Shown here: piece by piece, positions 55,240 to 63,452 of the stretch
Layout of the letters: each line of letters opens with the position of its first letter
Position numbering within the stretch: the stretch's first letter is position 1
Translations under genes and position numbers: made by a program
Notes under the pieces: model-generated
What the model was told of the DNA's origin: nothing
What the model saw: the letters and a program-made list of their open reading frames with translations, nothing else
Databases searched by the model: none
DNA from: Alteribacter populi
GTDB taxonomy: Bacteria > Bacillota > Bacilli > Bacillales > Salisediminibacteriaceae
Direction of reading: 5' to 3'
DNA length: 64,000 nt
NCBI RefSeq assembly: GCF_002352765.1
Contig: NZ_KZ293963.1
Span: 642,368-706,367, forward strand

Positions 55240-55563
55240 ATGAAGAGAAGATACTATGTTAATTTAAACCCAACTAGCATGGATACGATCAGTGATGTAA
55301 AAATTGATGACAGCACGCTGATTCAATACGAAATTGAAGCGACACCTGAAGAATTGGAAAACCTTCAGCACTTATTAACAGAAACACAGGCACATGATAT
55401 GGAGTTACGGAATTTATTTACCTTTCGCCACTATGATGATAAGTTAGCAGACGATGATCGTAAAGAGTTCCAAAATGGTCTTACTCATACGTTTCAACGA
55501 TTGTATGAACTTGGGACACCTGAAACAAAACAGCGAATTGAAGAAATTCATATGAACGAATGA
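55240..55563 (+). CDS. Hypothetical protein, 107 residues
   Basis: Not recognised. Starts MKRRYYVNLNP; the body is acidic and mostly helical (TPEELENLQHLLTETQ). AAAGGTG lies 10 nt before ATG 55240; an in-frame GTG at 55228 overlaps that site. A soluble cytoplasmic protein is expected. It has its own terminator. Confidence 0.7.
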   Translation: MKRRYYVNLNPTSMDTISDVKIDDSTLIQYEIEATPEELENLQHLLTETQAHDMELRNLFTFRHYDDKLADDDRKEFQNGLTHTFQRLYELGTPETKQRIEEIHMNE

Positions 55564-55579
55564 TTATATGAAAGAATAG

Positions 55580-55611
55580 GGCTGCTCTTAAATAAATGAG
55601 CAGTCTTTTTT
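55580..55611 (+). terminator. Intrinsic terminator
   Basis: Eight-bp stem GGCTGCTC/GAGCAGTC followed by six T. Confidence 0.85.
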
Positions 55612-55948
55612 ATACCTTTGAGAATGATAATTGTAACGAAGGCCTTTTGACAAACTGACAATCGATGTCTTCTTCATAGAGGACACTTACTGATTTCTCC
55701 ATTAAAATCTATAAATTACCAAAAGGCGATCAGTTAGTTATTATTATCTAAAAACATTTTTCGCAGATTTTTGTAAAAAAAATGAGGTTCAAGGGAGATA
55801 AAGTCGATTCAGAGAGAAAGTTTCAAGTCATATATCACAGTAGTTACAGCAATATTTCAATTTCTTTAAACAAGTCCTTTTCTTATTCTATTCTTTTGCT
55901 ATTTATTATATCGTTATGGCAGATAGAATTTAAAGGAGGCGGACAACG
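55612..55948. other. Intergenic region before 3D-domain gene
   Basis: AT-rich leader, no gene recognised; ends in TAAAGGAGGCGG, a strong ribosome binding site. Confidence 0.35.
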
Positions 55949-56902
55949 TTGAGAAATTCTTTATCTTTATGTAATAGTCATTTGATAGGAATCACATTGT
56001 TTGTATTTGCAGCCTTTTTCTTCATAAACCCAGTTACAGGTGAAGCTAGTGATGAATTACAGTTAGGAGATCAACTCCTTATAGAAGGTAAGGATCATGA
56101 ACATGTAACAGAATTGCAGAAACTCTTGAGTGAAAAAGGACTCTTAAGTGATGATGATGTATCAGAGGGAGAGTATGACACTGCGACCCGTGAAGCTGTT
56201 CTTGAGTTTCAGGAAGATACAGCCATTTATACTGATGGTGTTGCAGGACCACAAACCGTTGGTGCACTTAGTGTTTTAGAGATAGGTGACGAAGGGGAGA
56301 CTGTTTTGACCCTTCAAGAATCATTACATAGTCTCGGATTTTATAATGGCAATTTGGATGGCATATTTGGCCCGGTTACTCGCGATGCAGTCAAAGAGTT
56401 CCAACAATCAGAAGATATTTTAGTTGATGGGTTAGCCGGACCACAAACATACGGTGCATTGCACCAGGCTGTTAAAAATTCAGCCACCACAACAACAAAT
56501 CAATCATCCTCTAATAATAGTTCCAATCAAACGTCCAGAAGTTCTTCAAGTAGGACTTCAAGTGACAACTCCAACTCTTCAGATGAAACAAATCAATCTT
56601 CCAATAGTGAAGGAACCGTCATGACCGTCGAAGCGACCGCTTATACTGCATACTGCAATGGTTGCTCCGGGACCACGGCTACTGGTATAGACCTTCGAAA
56701 TAACCCTGATAAAAAAGTGATAGCAGTAGATCCAAACGTCATACCTTTAGGCACAATGGTTGAAGTTGAAGGTTATGGTGTAGCAATTGCAGGGGACACA
56801 GGTGGAGCCATTAAAGGAAATAAAATTGATATTTTTATGCCAGATCGAAGTGCTGCCGTAAACTTTGGTCGAAGGACGGTCGAAATTAGGCTTTTAGAAT
56901 GA
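55949..56902 (+). CDS. Secreted peptidoglycan-binding, 3D-domain protein
   Basis: 317 residues, TTG start after AAAGGAGGCGG. A signal peptide (to about residue 32) is followed by two peptidoglycan-binding repeats (about 48-108 and 112-172, each with DGVAGPQT or DGLAGPQT), then a Ser/Asn/Thr-rich linker of about 50 residues. The C-terminal 3D domain has AYTAYCNGCSG, DPNVIPLGT, GDTGGAIKG and IDIFMPD, carrying the three conserved aspartates. The domain is the lytic-transglycosylase-like fold of YocH/YuiC. Cell-wall remodelling is inferred. Confidence 0.9.
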   Translation: MRNSLSLCNSHLIGITLFVFAAFFFINPVTGEASDELQLGDQLLIEGKDHEHVTELQKLLSEKGLLSDDDVSEGEYDTATREAVLEFQEDTAIYTDGVAGPQTVGALSVLEIGDEGETVLTLQESLHSLGFYNGNLDGIFGPVTRDAVKEFQQSEDILVDGLAGPQTYGALHQAVKNSATTTTNQSSSNNSSNQTSRSSSSRTSSDNSNSSDETNQSSNSEGTVMTVEATAYTAYCNGCSGTTATGIDLRNNPDKKVIAVDPNVIPLGTMVEVEGYGVAIAGDTGGAIKGNKIDIFMPDRSAAVNFGRRTVEIRLLE

Positions 56903-56983
56903 TAAAAAGTTGACATTAAAATCATAAATAGCTTCGGAAAAGTGAGTAAAATTCGCGATATAGAAGTGCGTAACTAATAAGGT

Positions 56984-57024
56984 AAAACACAAGGGTTTCA
57001 ATTGAGAAGCCCTTGTGTTTTTTA
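56984..57024. terminator. Bidirectional terminator
   Basis: Stem AAACACAAGGGTTTC with AGAAGCCCTTGTGTTT between convergent genes, with T runs on both strands. Confidence 0.88.
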
Positions 57025-57027
57025 TGG

Positions 57028-57627
57028 TCAAAGCATGAAAAGCATGTAGAAGGCTAGGAACCATATTGTAAGAGCTGATATTTTGTTAAAAATGATTCTG
57101 AACTTATACTTCTTATCTTTTTGACCAATAATTTTTCCAATAAATGCAATGAAAAAGAAGTAAGTCCAGGAGACAATAATGGCAGCAATCATAAAAAACC
57201 ATTTATCAATGTTAGTGTAAAGCAACGAGTTAGTACCTATGACCCCGACTGTATCAAGTAAAGCGTGAGGGTTTAATAAGGAAACGGAGAGAGCGAAAAA
57301 GACTTGTTTTTTTGCAGATGCTGGTGGCTCTTTATTTGCATCTTCGCAGGATGTGTTCCAGATAACCCATCCCATATAGCTTAAAAAGAAGAAACCACCA
57401 ATGATTAAAGTTATTTTAATACTTTCAAAAAGTTCAGACATAAGACTCATCAAAAAAACTGCGACAACAATTAAGACCGTGTCACAAACAGAAGCAGTAA
57501 TAATTGCAGGCAGAGCTTTGAAATAGCTTGGCTGGTTAATCCCTTGGTTAAAAATGAACAAGTTTTGTACTCCCATTGGTAATATAATACCGAACGCTAA
57601 GGCTAAACCGTGAATAAAAGCTTCCAT
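57028..57627 (-). CDS. LysE/ArgO family amino-acid exporter
   Basis: 199 residues with six membrane segments. The N-terminal GIILPMGVQNLFIFNQG and the central SLLNPHALLDTVGVIG are hallmark blocks of the LysE family, which exports lysine, arginine or other solutes. ATG after TAGGAGAG. Single gene. Confidence 0.88.
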   Translation of the reverse strand: MEAFIHGLALAFGIILPMGVQNLFIFNQGINQPSYFKALPAIITASVCDTVLIVVAVFLMSLMSELFESIKITLIIGGFFFLSYMGWVIWNTSCEDANKEPPASAKKQVFFALSVSLLNPHALLDTVGVIGTNSLLYTNIDKWFFMIAAIIVSWTYFFFIAFIGKIIGQKDKKYKFRIIFNKISALTIWFLAFYMLFML

Positions 57628-57809
57628 AGGAACTCTCCTAATATAAATGATAACTTTATTTTATAGGTCATATTAATTTTGTCACCATCCAATCAGTGGC
57701 CAAGTGTACCAACCAATTTAGAGGTCGTTGATTAGATAGCTAGAGTGCTAATGGAGCTTCTGTTAACCAACAACAACAATCTTTTATAAAAGAAACGCTA
57801 AAATTCCTG

Positions 57810-57862
57810 TTGACATGTAACCAAAAGGTTTCGCATACTAAAACCGAAACCTTTTGGTTACA
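57810..57862 (+). promoter_or_regulatory. Promoter with built-in operator of SRPBCC-ArsR operon
   Basis: TTGACA (57810-57815), an 18-nt spacer, CATACT as -10 (57834-57839). The spacer is exactly one arm (57816-57833) of a perfect 18-bp inverted repeat; the other arm is 57845-57862. Each arm contains the dyad AACCaaaaGGTT. A repressor binding both arms would block RNA polymerase; the ArsR protein encoded in the operon is the natural candidate. Confidence 0.8.
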
Positions 57863-57885
57863 TAAAATGTTTTGGAGGTAATAAA

Positions 57886-58323
57886 ATGAGTGAAAACCAG
57901 TCAAAAACACCAGATATTCGTAAAAATATTGTATTTAGTGCAACGATCGAAAAAGTATGGAATGCAGTAGCCACTTCTGAAGGAATCGATGCATGGTTTA
58001 TGCCAAATGATTTTAAACAAGAACTTGGTTTTGAATTTAAATTAGAATCGCCTTTTGGACCTTCACCTTGTAAAGTTTTAGAGCTTGAGCCACCAAATAA
58101 ACTTACTTTTTCCTGGGATAAATTTGGTTGGAAAGTGTCATTTGAATTAAAAGACCTTGGAGACAAAACAGGTTTTACGCTAATTCATTCCGGTTGGGGA
58201 GTACCTGATGAAGTTGTTCCAGGGCCAGGACCTGACCAAACCCATTCAGAAATTAGAGACCGCATGAACAACGGCTGGGATTCACTTGTTTATGAGCACC
58301 TTCGTAAAGTTGTTGAGGAATAG
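57886..58323 (+). CDS. SRPBCC (AHSA1-type) domain protein
   Basis: 145 residues, ATG after TTTTGGAGG. START/AHSA1 fold features are the early VFSATIEKVWNAVATSEGI..WFMP and the closing WDSLVYEHLRKVV. These proteins bind hydrophobic ligands or act with Hsp90-like partners; the ligand is unknown. It overlaps the regulator gene by one base, and such SRPBCC-ArsR pairs are common in Firmicutes. Confidence 0.85.
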   Translation: MSENQSKTPDIRKNIVFSATIEKVWNAVATSEGIDAWFMPNDFKQELGFEFKLESPFGPSPCKVLELEPPNKLTFSWDKFGWKVSFELKDLGDKTGFTLIHSGWGVPDEVVPGPGPDQTHSEIRDRMNNGWDSLVYEHLRKVVEE

Positions 58324-58688
58324 TGTCTGCTGCACAAAGGCATGATATTTTTCAAGCGATTGCCGATCCTACCCGACGTAAAATTCTGAGGATGTTAGCG
58401 GATAAAGAACTGCCTGTTACTGTGATTAGCAACCACTTTCCGATGAGTCGTACAGCTGTATCCAAGCATTTACGAATTCTCTCGGAATCTAAGCTTGTAA
58501 GCCTGGAAAAAGTAGGAAGAGAGAAGAGGTACAAGCTGCAACCAGAGGCTTTACTTGAACTGAAGCAATGGCTTTCCTTTTACGAACAATTTTGGGATAA
58601 CAAGATCACAAAACTCAAACATCTTGTTGAAGAAGATGAAAATAGTGATGGAAACCCGAGGCTATTCAATGAGGATCATGAAGTATAA
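58323..58688 (+). CDS. ArsR-family transcriptional repressor
   Basis: 121 residues, GTG start overlapping the preceding stop (TAGTG). Winged helix-turn-helix: ADPTRRKILRML, recognition helix MSRTAVSKHLRILSESKLV, wing KVGREKRYKL. There are no cysteines, so it is not a classical metal sensor; SdpR-like members sense no metal. It is expected to repress its own operon through the inverted repeat at 57816-57862. Confidence 0.88.
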   Translation: MSAAQRHDIFQAIADPTRRKILRMLADKELPVTVISNHFPMSRTAVSKHLRILSESKLVSLEKVGREKRYKLQPEALLELKQWLSFYEQFWDNKITKLKHLVEEDENSDGNPRLFNEDHEV

Positions 58689-58719
58689 GACAAGTATAGA
58701 TTATTTTAATAATAGCTGA

Positions 58720-58752
58720 AAAACGAGCTTGGAATAAACCAGCTCGTTTTTT
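58720..58752 (+). terminator. Intrinsic terminator
   Basis: Nine-bp stem AAACGAGCT/AGCTCGTTT followed by T. Confidence 0.88.
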
Positions 58753-58861
58753 GTAAATTTAAGAATGTTTAACTTCTCTAAAGGAATAAAGTATAAGAGC
58801 AACTATGTTTTCAATCCATCAAGGGCTGATGGCAAGTCAAGTTTCTTAAAATGGATCAGAA

Positions 58862-59095
58862 TTATCCACGAGAAAACAAAGCTTCCATTTTAACATTTCT
58901 TTCTTCACGTTCCTTGTCAGTAGCTAAATCATATTTTTTCAACAAATGAAACGTCTCGTTTAATGTTGCTTGAGACAGATCTTTCTCTAAAAATAGTTTC
59001 AATTGAACAAAGATGTTGCTCGGAAGAAACTCTGATTGAGATTCAAGCTTCTTTTTCACGTCTTCTAAACTATGATCTAAGTTGCATTCTGCCAT
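58862..59095 (-). CDS. Hypothetical protein, 77 residues
   Basis: Not recognised. Starts MAECNLDHSLEDVKKKLE and is predicted to be all helix, charged and soluble. AAAAGGAG lies 8 nt before ATG 59095; the longer frame to 59143 has no ribosome binding site. Divergent from the DUF2203 gene. Confidence 0.65.
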   Translation of the reverse strand: MAECNLDHSLEDVKKKLESQSEFLPSNIFVQLKLFLEKDLSQATLNETFHLLKKYDLATDKEREERNVKMEALFSRG

Positions 59096-59227
59096 ATTTA
59101 AAACTCCTTTTAATTTTTTCGTCTTTACATCAGTATGAAACATTTATACAAAAAAAGAAAGTGATCAAATCACATGACTTTAATTCACTCCTGCTTTCTA
59201 CTAAAATAAAGGTTGGAGGTGTATCTA

Positions 59228-59626
59228 ATGTCTAAACCGTATTTTACACTGGAGGAAGCCAATGGGCTTTTGCCGACACTTGAAAAAGAATTAGTCGAAT
59301 TGCAACAGCTTCAAAAACAATTCCAAACACAACTGATTGAGTTGAATAAAATAAAAAAGTCAAATACAAACGATATCAAGACCGATACAGAAAGTGTATT
59401 TAAGCGTGAAAGCAGACTGGAGTTTTTAGAGATGCAGGCACAACTTCATGTAAAAAACATCGAAGCAACTGGCGCACAACTAAAAGGGGTTGATTTAGGC
59501 CTGATTGATTTTCCTGCTATCATTGAAGGGGAAAAAGTACTACTTTGCTGGAAACAAGGAGAGTCAGAGATCACTCATTATCATGGTGAGCATGAAGGGT
59601 TCATCGGGAGGAAGCCTTTAGATTAG
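59228..59626 (+). CDS. DUF2203 family protein
   Basis: 132 residues. Starts PYFTLEEANGLLPTLEKEL, followed by a helical coiled-coil middle and the block GVDLGLIDFPAIIEG..VLLCWKQGE..I.HYH, all typical of DUF2203. Cytoplasmic; function unknown. ATG 59228 follows GGAGGTG. Confidence 0.87.
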   Translation: MSKPYFTLEEANGLLPTLEKELVELQQLQKQFQTQLIELNKIKKSNTNDIKTDTESVFKRESRLEFLEMQAQLHVKNIEATGAQLKGVDLGLIDFPAIIEGEKVLLCWKQGESEITHYHGEHEGFIGRKPLD

Positions 59627-59659
59627 AAATAATATAAAAATGATGATCGGGGATAAAGA

Positions 59660-59692
59660 GTGTTAAAACGAAAACGTTTTAACACTTTTTTT
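59660..59692 (+). terminator. Intrinsic terminator
   Basis: Eleven-bp stem GTGTTAAAACG/CGTTTTAACAC, loop AAAA, followed by seven T. Confidence 0.9.
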
Positions 59693-59713
59693 ATTACTAA
59701 AACGTTTTGAATT

Positions 59714-59900
59714 TCAAATAGCAGACCATGCTTTGTCCAAATCATGAATGAGGGAATCAGTGTACGCTAGCTCTGGCGAAATTCGAATAAGTCCAGAGTC
59801 ATTTTTTTCTATGAGTATTTTAAGGTTTTCACCGTTATTTTCTTAGAGTACAAGACTTTCATTGGAGCCTAGTGATTTTGTGTACTTGTATCTTCTGATC
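59714..59900 (-). pseudogene. Remnant of a Cys/Met-metabolism PLP enzyme C-terminus
   Basis: Read on the minus strand, one frame gives RYKYTKSLGSNESLVL, a TAA stop (59843-59845), then in the same frame ENLKILIEKNDSGLIRISPE..TDSLIHDLDKAW and a final stop at 59714. SLG..ESL and GLIRIS.....LIHDL are the last conserved blocks of cystathionine synthase/lyase enzymes. No start or catalytic part remains. It is the tail of a decayed gene. Confidence 0.6.
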
Positions 59901-59982
59901 TTCCTGGGTTCTTGTTCAAGGTGTTTCCTTTAATTTAGCCTTGCAAATAAATCCCTTAGTCACCCAAGACAGTGGATTAACC

Positions 59983-60022
59983 CAAAAAAACCTGCTATTG
60001 AATATATCATTTCAAAGCAGGT
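59983..60022 (-). terminator. Terminator of kapB (minus strand)
   Basis: ACCTGCT/AGCAGGT with an A/T-rich loop and seven T on the minus strand. Confidence 0.75.
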
Positions 60023-60055
60023 CTGTCATTTGTTCAATCCTCATGGTTTATCCTT

Positions 60056-60442
60056 TTACTGAAAATAATCCACTTCAAGAGACTTTAATTTCTCAAGGGA
60101 TTTCTTTGCCCAATCACTCTGATCATTTTCAAGCTTTGACATTTCTTTATCTAACGCACCCTTTAATGATTCTTTGTAAACTGGCACAGTTTCTTCGTAT
60201 TTTTTTACATAAGGCTTTGGTATGTTTGTTTTTTCACGATACCCTAATGCGCGACGTTCATGAAAAAGAGGAACATCGACTCCTTTTGGCTGATGAAGAT
60301 CACCTTGTTGCGGATGCTTTAGCACAGCTAACACTTTTACGACGTAACGTTCCGGTTTTTCTTCGATAATTTCACCTATGTATTTCCCGGTTTTATAAAT
60401 CCCAGTGACTGTTTCGCCTATTTTAAAAGTTTGAATTTCCAT
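60056..60442 (-). CDS. kapB: Kinase-associated lipoprotein B
   Basis: 128 residues, the same length as B. subtilis KapB. Starts MEIQTFKIGETVTGIYKTGKYIGEI, then ERYVVKVLAVLKHPQQGDLH and ALGYREKTNIPKPYVKKY, all typical. In B. subtilis KapB is needed for normal function of the sporulation kinase KinB in the phosphorelay. ATG 60442 follows GGAGGG. No classical lipobox is visible here. Confidence 0.92.
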   Translation of the reverse strand: MEIQTFKIGETVTGIYKTGKYIGEIIEEKPERYVVKVLAVLKHPQQGDLHQPKGVDVPLFHERRALGYREKTNIPKPYVKKYEETVPVYKESLKGALDKEMSKLENDQSDWAKKSLEKLKSLEVDYFQ

Positions 60443-60719
60443 ATAGAATCCCTCCATGAATTGATCATATCATGATCTTGAAGTTGCGCAAATGACTCAA
60501 TTCTAAAAAATAATAAGCCTTCATTTTATTTTTAAGCTCGAAATATTATACATTTTCCTTTATGATTGGAGATAGTTAGTTTTCGTAATTTTCAGCCTGA
60601 ATCAAAATAGAAAGCACACAAAATGAAATAAAAAGGAATTGGTTTCCTAGTTATTTTGGAGTTAAGAGGATTATTCTCCTTTTTTACAGATATCACAATT
60701 GGAAAAGGAGGAGTCTCAC

Positions 60720-61631
60720 ATGATTTACCCATACATTTTACTAATATTTGTCGTGATGTTTTATGCAGGTAACATTTTAGTGGGGAAGGCTATTAATGAT
60801 ATTCCACCGTTTACAATTACCTTTTTGCGCTTACTGATTGCATTTCTAGTTCTATTTCCCATTGGATTTCGAAGTGCATGGAAATACCGTAAGACATTTA
60901 TAGAAAATAACAAGCCTTTATTCTTGCTGACATTAACTGGAATTACGTTTTTCAATACCTTCATCTACGGCGCTTTGCAGTTCACGACGTCAACGAATGT
61001 CGCTGTGCTTGAAACAATAATTCCCGTCATGACGGTATTGTTAAGTGCTTATTTACTTAAGGAAAGATTGAAAAAGATTCAATGGACTGGAATTCTATTG
61101 TCACTTATAGGTGCAGTATGGGTTGTAGTGGATGGCAGACTACTTCAGCTTGCAACCTTCGATTGGAATATTGGAGATGCTATTATGATTGGCGCGATCG
61201 TATCATGGGCTGCCTATTCAATTGCAGTCAAAAAATTCATGCCATTGTTTCCACCATATGGTGCCATTCTTATTATGACAGGGATTTCAGTCATACTTTT
61301 ATTTCCAGTGGTTGTTTTGGAGTGGACTTTGATAAATGTCCCTGTTTTAGCCACCCCAAACTACATAGTTAGTTTGTTATTTTTAGGAATCTTCCCGTCT
61401 TGTATTGCCTTAATTTTTTATAATCGGGCAGTTGAATTATTAAGTGCTTCCCAAGCATCTGTGTTTTTGAATTTCCTGCCTGTCGTAACCATGATCGGTG
61501 CCTATCTATGGTTGGGGGAGACAATCACACTCGTGCAAATCATTGGAGCAGTTGTTGTGATGACTGGCGTGCTATTAACGATACAAGTAAAAGGAAAGAA
61601 ACAAGAAGTATCCACAAATGTTGCATCATAA
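60720..61631 (+). CDS. EamA/DMT-family transporter
   Basis: 303 residues with ten membrane segments in two repeated EamA halves. The PPFTITFLRLLIAFLVLFP block and the loop WTGILLSLIGAVWVV are typical. Members export amino acids, nucleosides or other metabolites; the substrate is unknown. ATG 60720 follows AAAGGAGGAG. Confidence 0.88.
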   Translation: MIYPYILLIFVVMFYAGNILVGKAINDIPPFTITFLRLLIAFLVLFPIGFRSAWKYRKTFIENNKPLFLLTLTGITFFNTFIYGALQFTTSTNVAVLETIIPVMTVLLSAYLLKERLKKIQWTGILLSLIGAVWVVVDGRLLQLATFDWNIGDAIMIGAIVSWAAYSIAVKKFMPLFPPYGAILIMTGISVILLFPVVVLEWTLINVPVLATPNYIVSLLFLGIFPSCIALIFYNRAVELLSASQASVFLNFLPVVTMIGAYLWLGETITLVQIIGAVVVMTGVLLTIQVKGKKQEVSTNVAS

Positions 61632-61647
61632 CAGAGAACCAAAAGAA

Positions 61648-61679
61648 GGAGGACTTCTCTATAAATAAAGAAGTCCTCC
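61648..61679. terminator. Bidirectional terminator
   Basis: Perfect eleven-bp stem GGAGGACTTCT/AGAAGTCCTCC between convergent genes. Confidence 0.8.
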
Positions 61680-61691
61680 AATACCAAAGGG

Positions 61692-61955
61692 TTACTTATT
61701 ACCAACAAGCTCATGTGACAACTCTCGTTCAAGAAATCCGGCTTGTCCGATGTTGCTTTCTAAATTAACGATGTAAATCGCTTTTTTACTTTTTATCCAC
61801 GACATATAAGTTGAATAAAAGGGATGGCTTTCATTAAAATAGCGGTCAAGTTCTGTTATTTCTTCACAAATGTCTTGAACCGTACCTCTTCCTACATATT
61901 CACTTCGTCCGTGTTTATTTACGAAAACGCTATCTCCTACTTGAAACAAACTCAT
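61692..61955 (-). CDS. Hypothetical protein, 87 residues
   Basis: Not recognised. The start FQVGDSVFVNKHGRSEYVGRG suggests a small SH3-like or KOW-like barrel; the rest is mixed charge. GGGGTG sits immediately before the ATG. Soluble, no signal peptide. Convergent with the EamA gene across a shared terminator. Confidence 0.65.
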   Translation of the reverse strand: MSLFQVGDSVFVNKHGRSEYVGRGTVQDICEEITELDRYFNESHPFYSTYMSWIKSKKAIYIVNLESNIGQAGFLERELSHELVGNK

Positions 61956-62336
61956 CACCCCAGAATTAAATCTTAAAATAAACTTTTGAATGATCCTATA
62001 CTAATATACCATATCTTACCCATTCTGTCGGTTTTGAATCTGATTCGGTTACGTTAGCGCCAAATTTACATTACGAAATAACACTGAAAGCTAATTATCA
62101 CGGTTGTGGCGTTCTTTGTAAAAAACCAATGTTTCATAAAAGTGAAGTACTAGAAATGACTCAGGCTTAAATGTTGGTAGAATAACAAGGGTATATTAAT
62201 TTTGAATGTTTTTTACCAGCACGCATGTTTGATTCTCTGATTAGGTGGATGAAAACGCTGTAAAATGATATTAGTGGTCAAATGGCAATTCAGACCTTAA
62301 TCAACAAGGGAAGAATTCAGTTTGGCTAACAAATGT
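61956..62336. other. Intergenic region, no gene recognised
   Basis: About 380 bp, AT-rich, between two minus-strand genes; no clear terminator of tgl or promoter of the small gene was identified. Confidence 0.3.
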
Positions 62337-63077
62337 TTACCTTGCAAACTGACTTAAGTAGTGAAAATTTGGACGTGTGATGAGGTTATTTAAAAATGCA
62401 GATCTTGTAGCATACGGACTTCTTTGTGAATTTAATGCTGCTATTATTTCATCAGCACTCCCAATTCCGAACCCGTGACCAAAATAAAGATCTCCATTTA
62501 AAAGGATCGCGTTTAATCCATTCCATTCCGGAGTGTTCGGATGAAAATCAGGATTTTGAAAATAAACGCAATCTCCGGGCAAATAATCTGTACCTAAATG
62601 GCCTCTTAAACCAAGGTCCTGGTCGAATTCCCAAGAAAAGAGATATATTCTAGGAAACAGGTAATTAAATTGCATGGGGCCAATTTCTTCTAAGACAGCT
62701 TTGTAAAAAGTCAACACCATCGCGAGCGCACACTCAAAGGCATATAAACGACCATTATAAAAAATATCATTAATAGCTGTGTGCGGCAAGACACCAGGCC
62801 TAAGTCTAAACCCTCCCCTTCTCGTGAGAATCCAGTATCTTTCGTTACATTTGGATGTTTCAAAGGTAGCAAAGTCTGCCCCACTTTGATTTAATAAGTA
62901 CGAAGCTTGGATGGTCTGCTGCCTTAGGTCCAGTTCAAATTTCAACTGAGATAGTGCATGATAGTAGTAGGTTCCGCTGTATCTCTCCATTAGTTGAAGG
63001 GTTCTTATTTGTTCTCTTGAAAGGTTAGTCCCTTCAAATTGATTCACGTCTAATACCATCTGATTAATGAGTATCAT
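62337..63077 (-). CDS. tgl: Protein-glutamine gamma-glutamyltransferase (spore coat)
   Basis: 246 residues, as in B. subtilis Tgl. The catalytic cysteine is Cys116 in YAFECALAM, the same position as in the known enzyme. GADFATF, GDCVYFQNPDFHPN and ILLNGDLYFGHGFGI are conserved. It cross-links spore-coat proteins late in sporulation in the mother cell. Start 63077 lies 12 nt after AAGGAGG; the frame continues to 63107 across that site. Confidence 0.92.
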   Translation of the reverse strand: MILINQMVLDVNQFEGTNLSREQIRTLQLMERYSGTYYYHALSQLKFELDLRQQTIQASYLLNQSGADFATFETSKCNERYWILTRRGGFRLRPGVLPHTAINDIFYNGRLYAFECALAMVLTFYKAVLEEIGPMQFNYLFPRIYLFSWEFDQDLGLRGHLGTDYLPGDCVYFQNPDFHPNTPEWNGLNAILLNGDLYFGHGFGIGSADEIIAALNSQRSPYATRSAFLNNLITRPNFHYLSQFAR

Positions 63078-63283
63078 CGAACCTGGATCCTCCTTTTCAT
63101 ACTTCAATTCGACTCGTCACTAGATGATATGAATGATGACGGAAAACTGAACAACGAATCATGGGATTTACTAAATAAGTGAAGGGGGATCAAAAGAGTA
63201 TTTATACAACATATATCTTCACACGTGCTTAATGCATCATTTACACGCTTTTTGTTTTTTCTCAGATCATTCAATATAATTGC

Positions 63284-63399
63284 GTGTTCAAAAAGGAGCA
63301 TAAAAAGAGCCGAGTAGTTCGAGGCGGCGAAGTTTTCGAGTACCAGAGCGACGAGCAAGACATCGTAGCGATCATTTTTAGCGGACTTTTTAAACATCC
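63284..63399 (+). repeat. Intergenic repeat A, copy 2 (116 bp)
   Basis: Starts GTGTTCAAAAAGGAG and ends GACTTTTTAAACATCC, the same ends and exactly the same length as the copy at 5715-5830 read in reverse. The interior differs (GAGCCGAGTAGTTCGAGGCG). Confidence 0.6.
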
Positions 63400-63452
63400 T
63401 CTATAAGATAAAAGTAAGGAAAACATCACCAATTATCAGGGAGGTGGCTGTC

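Noticed and set aside
59941..60369. 142-residue plus-strand ORF
   Set aside because: Antisense shadow of kapB and its terminator; no ribosome binding site.
63104..63397. 97-residue minus-strand ORF
   Set aside because: Overlaps repeat A copy 2 and the tgl upstream region, with no ribosome binding site or recognisable protein pattern.
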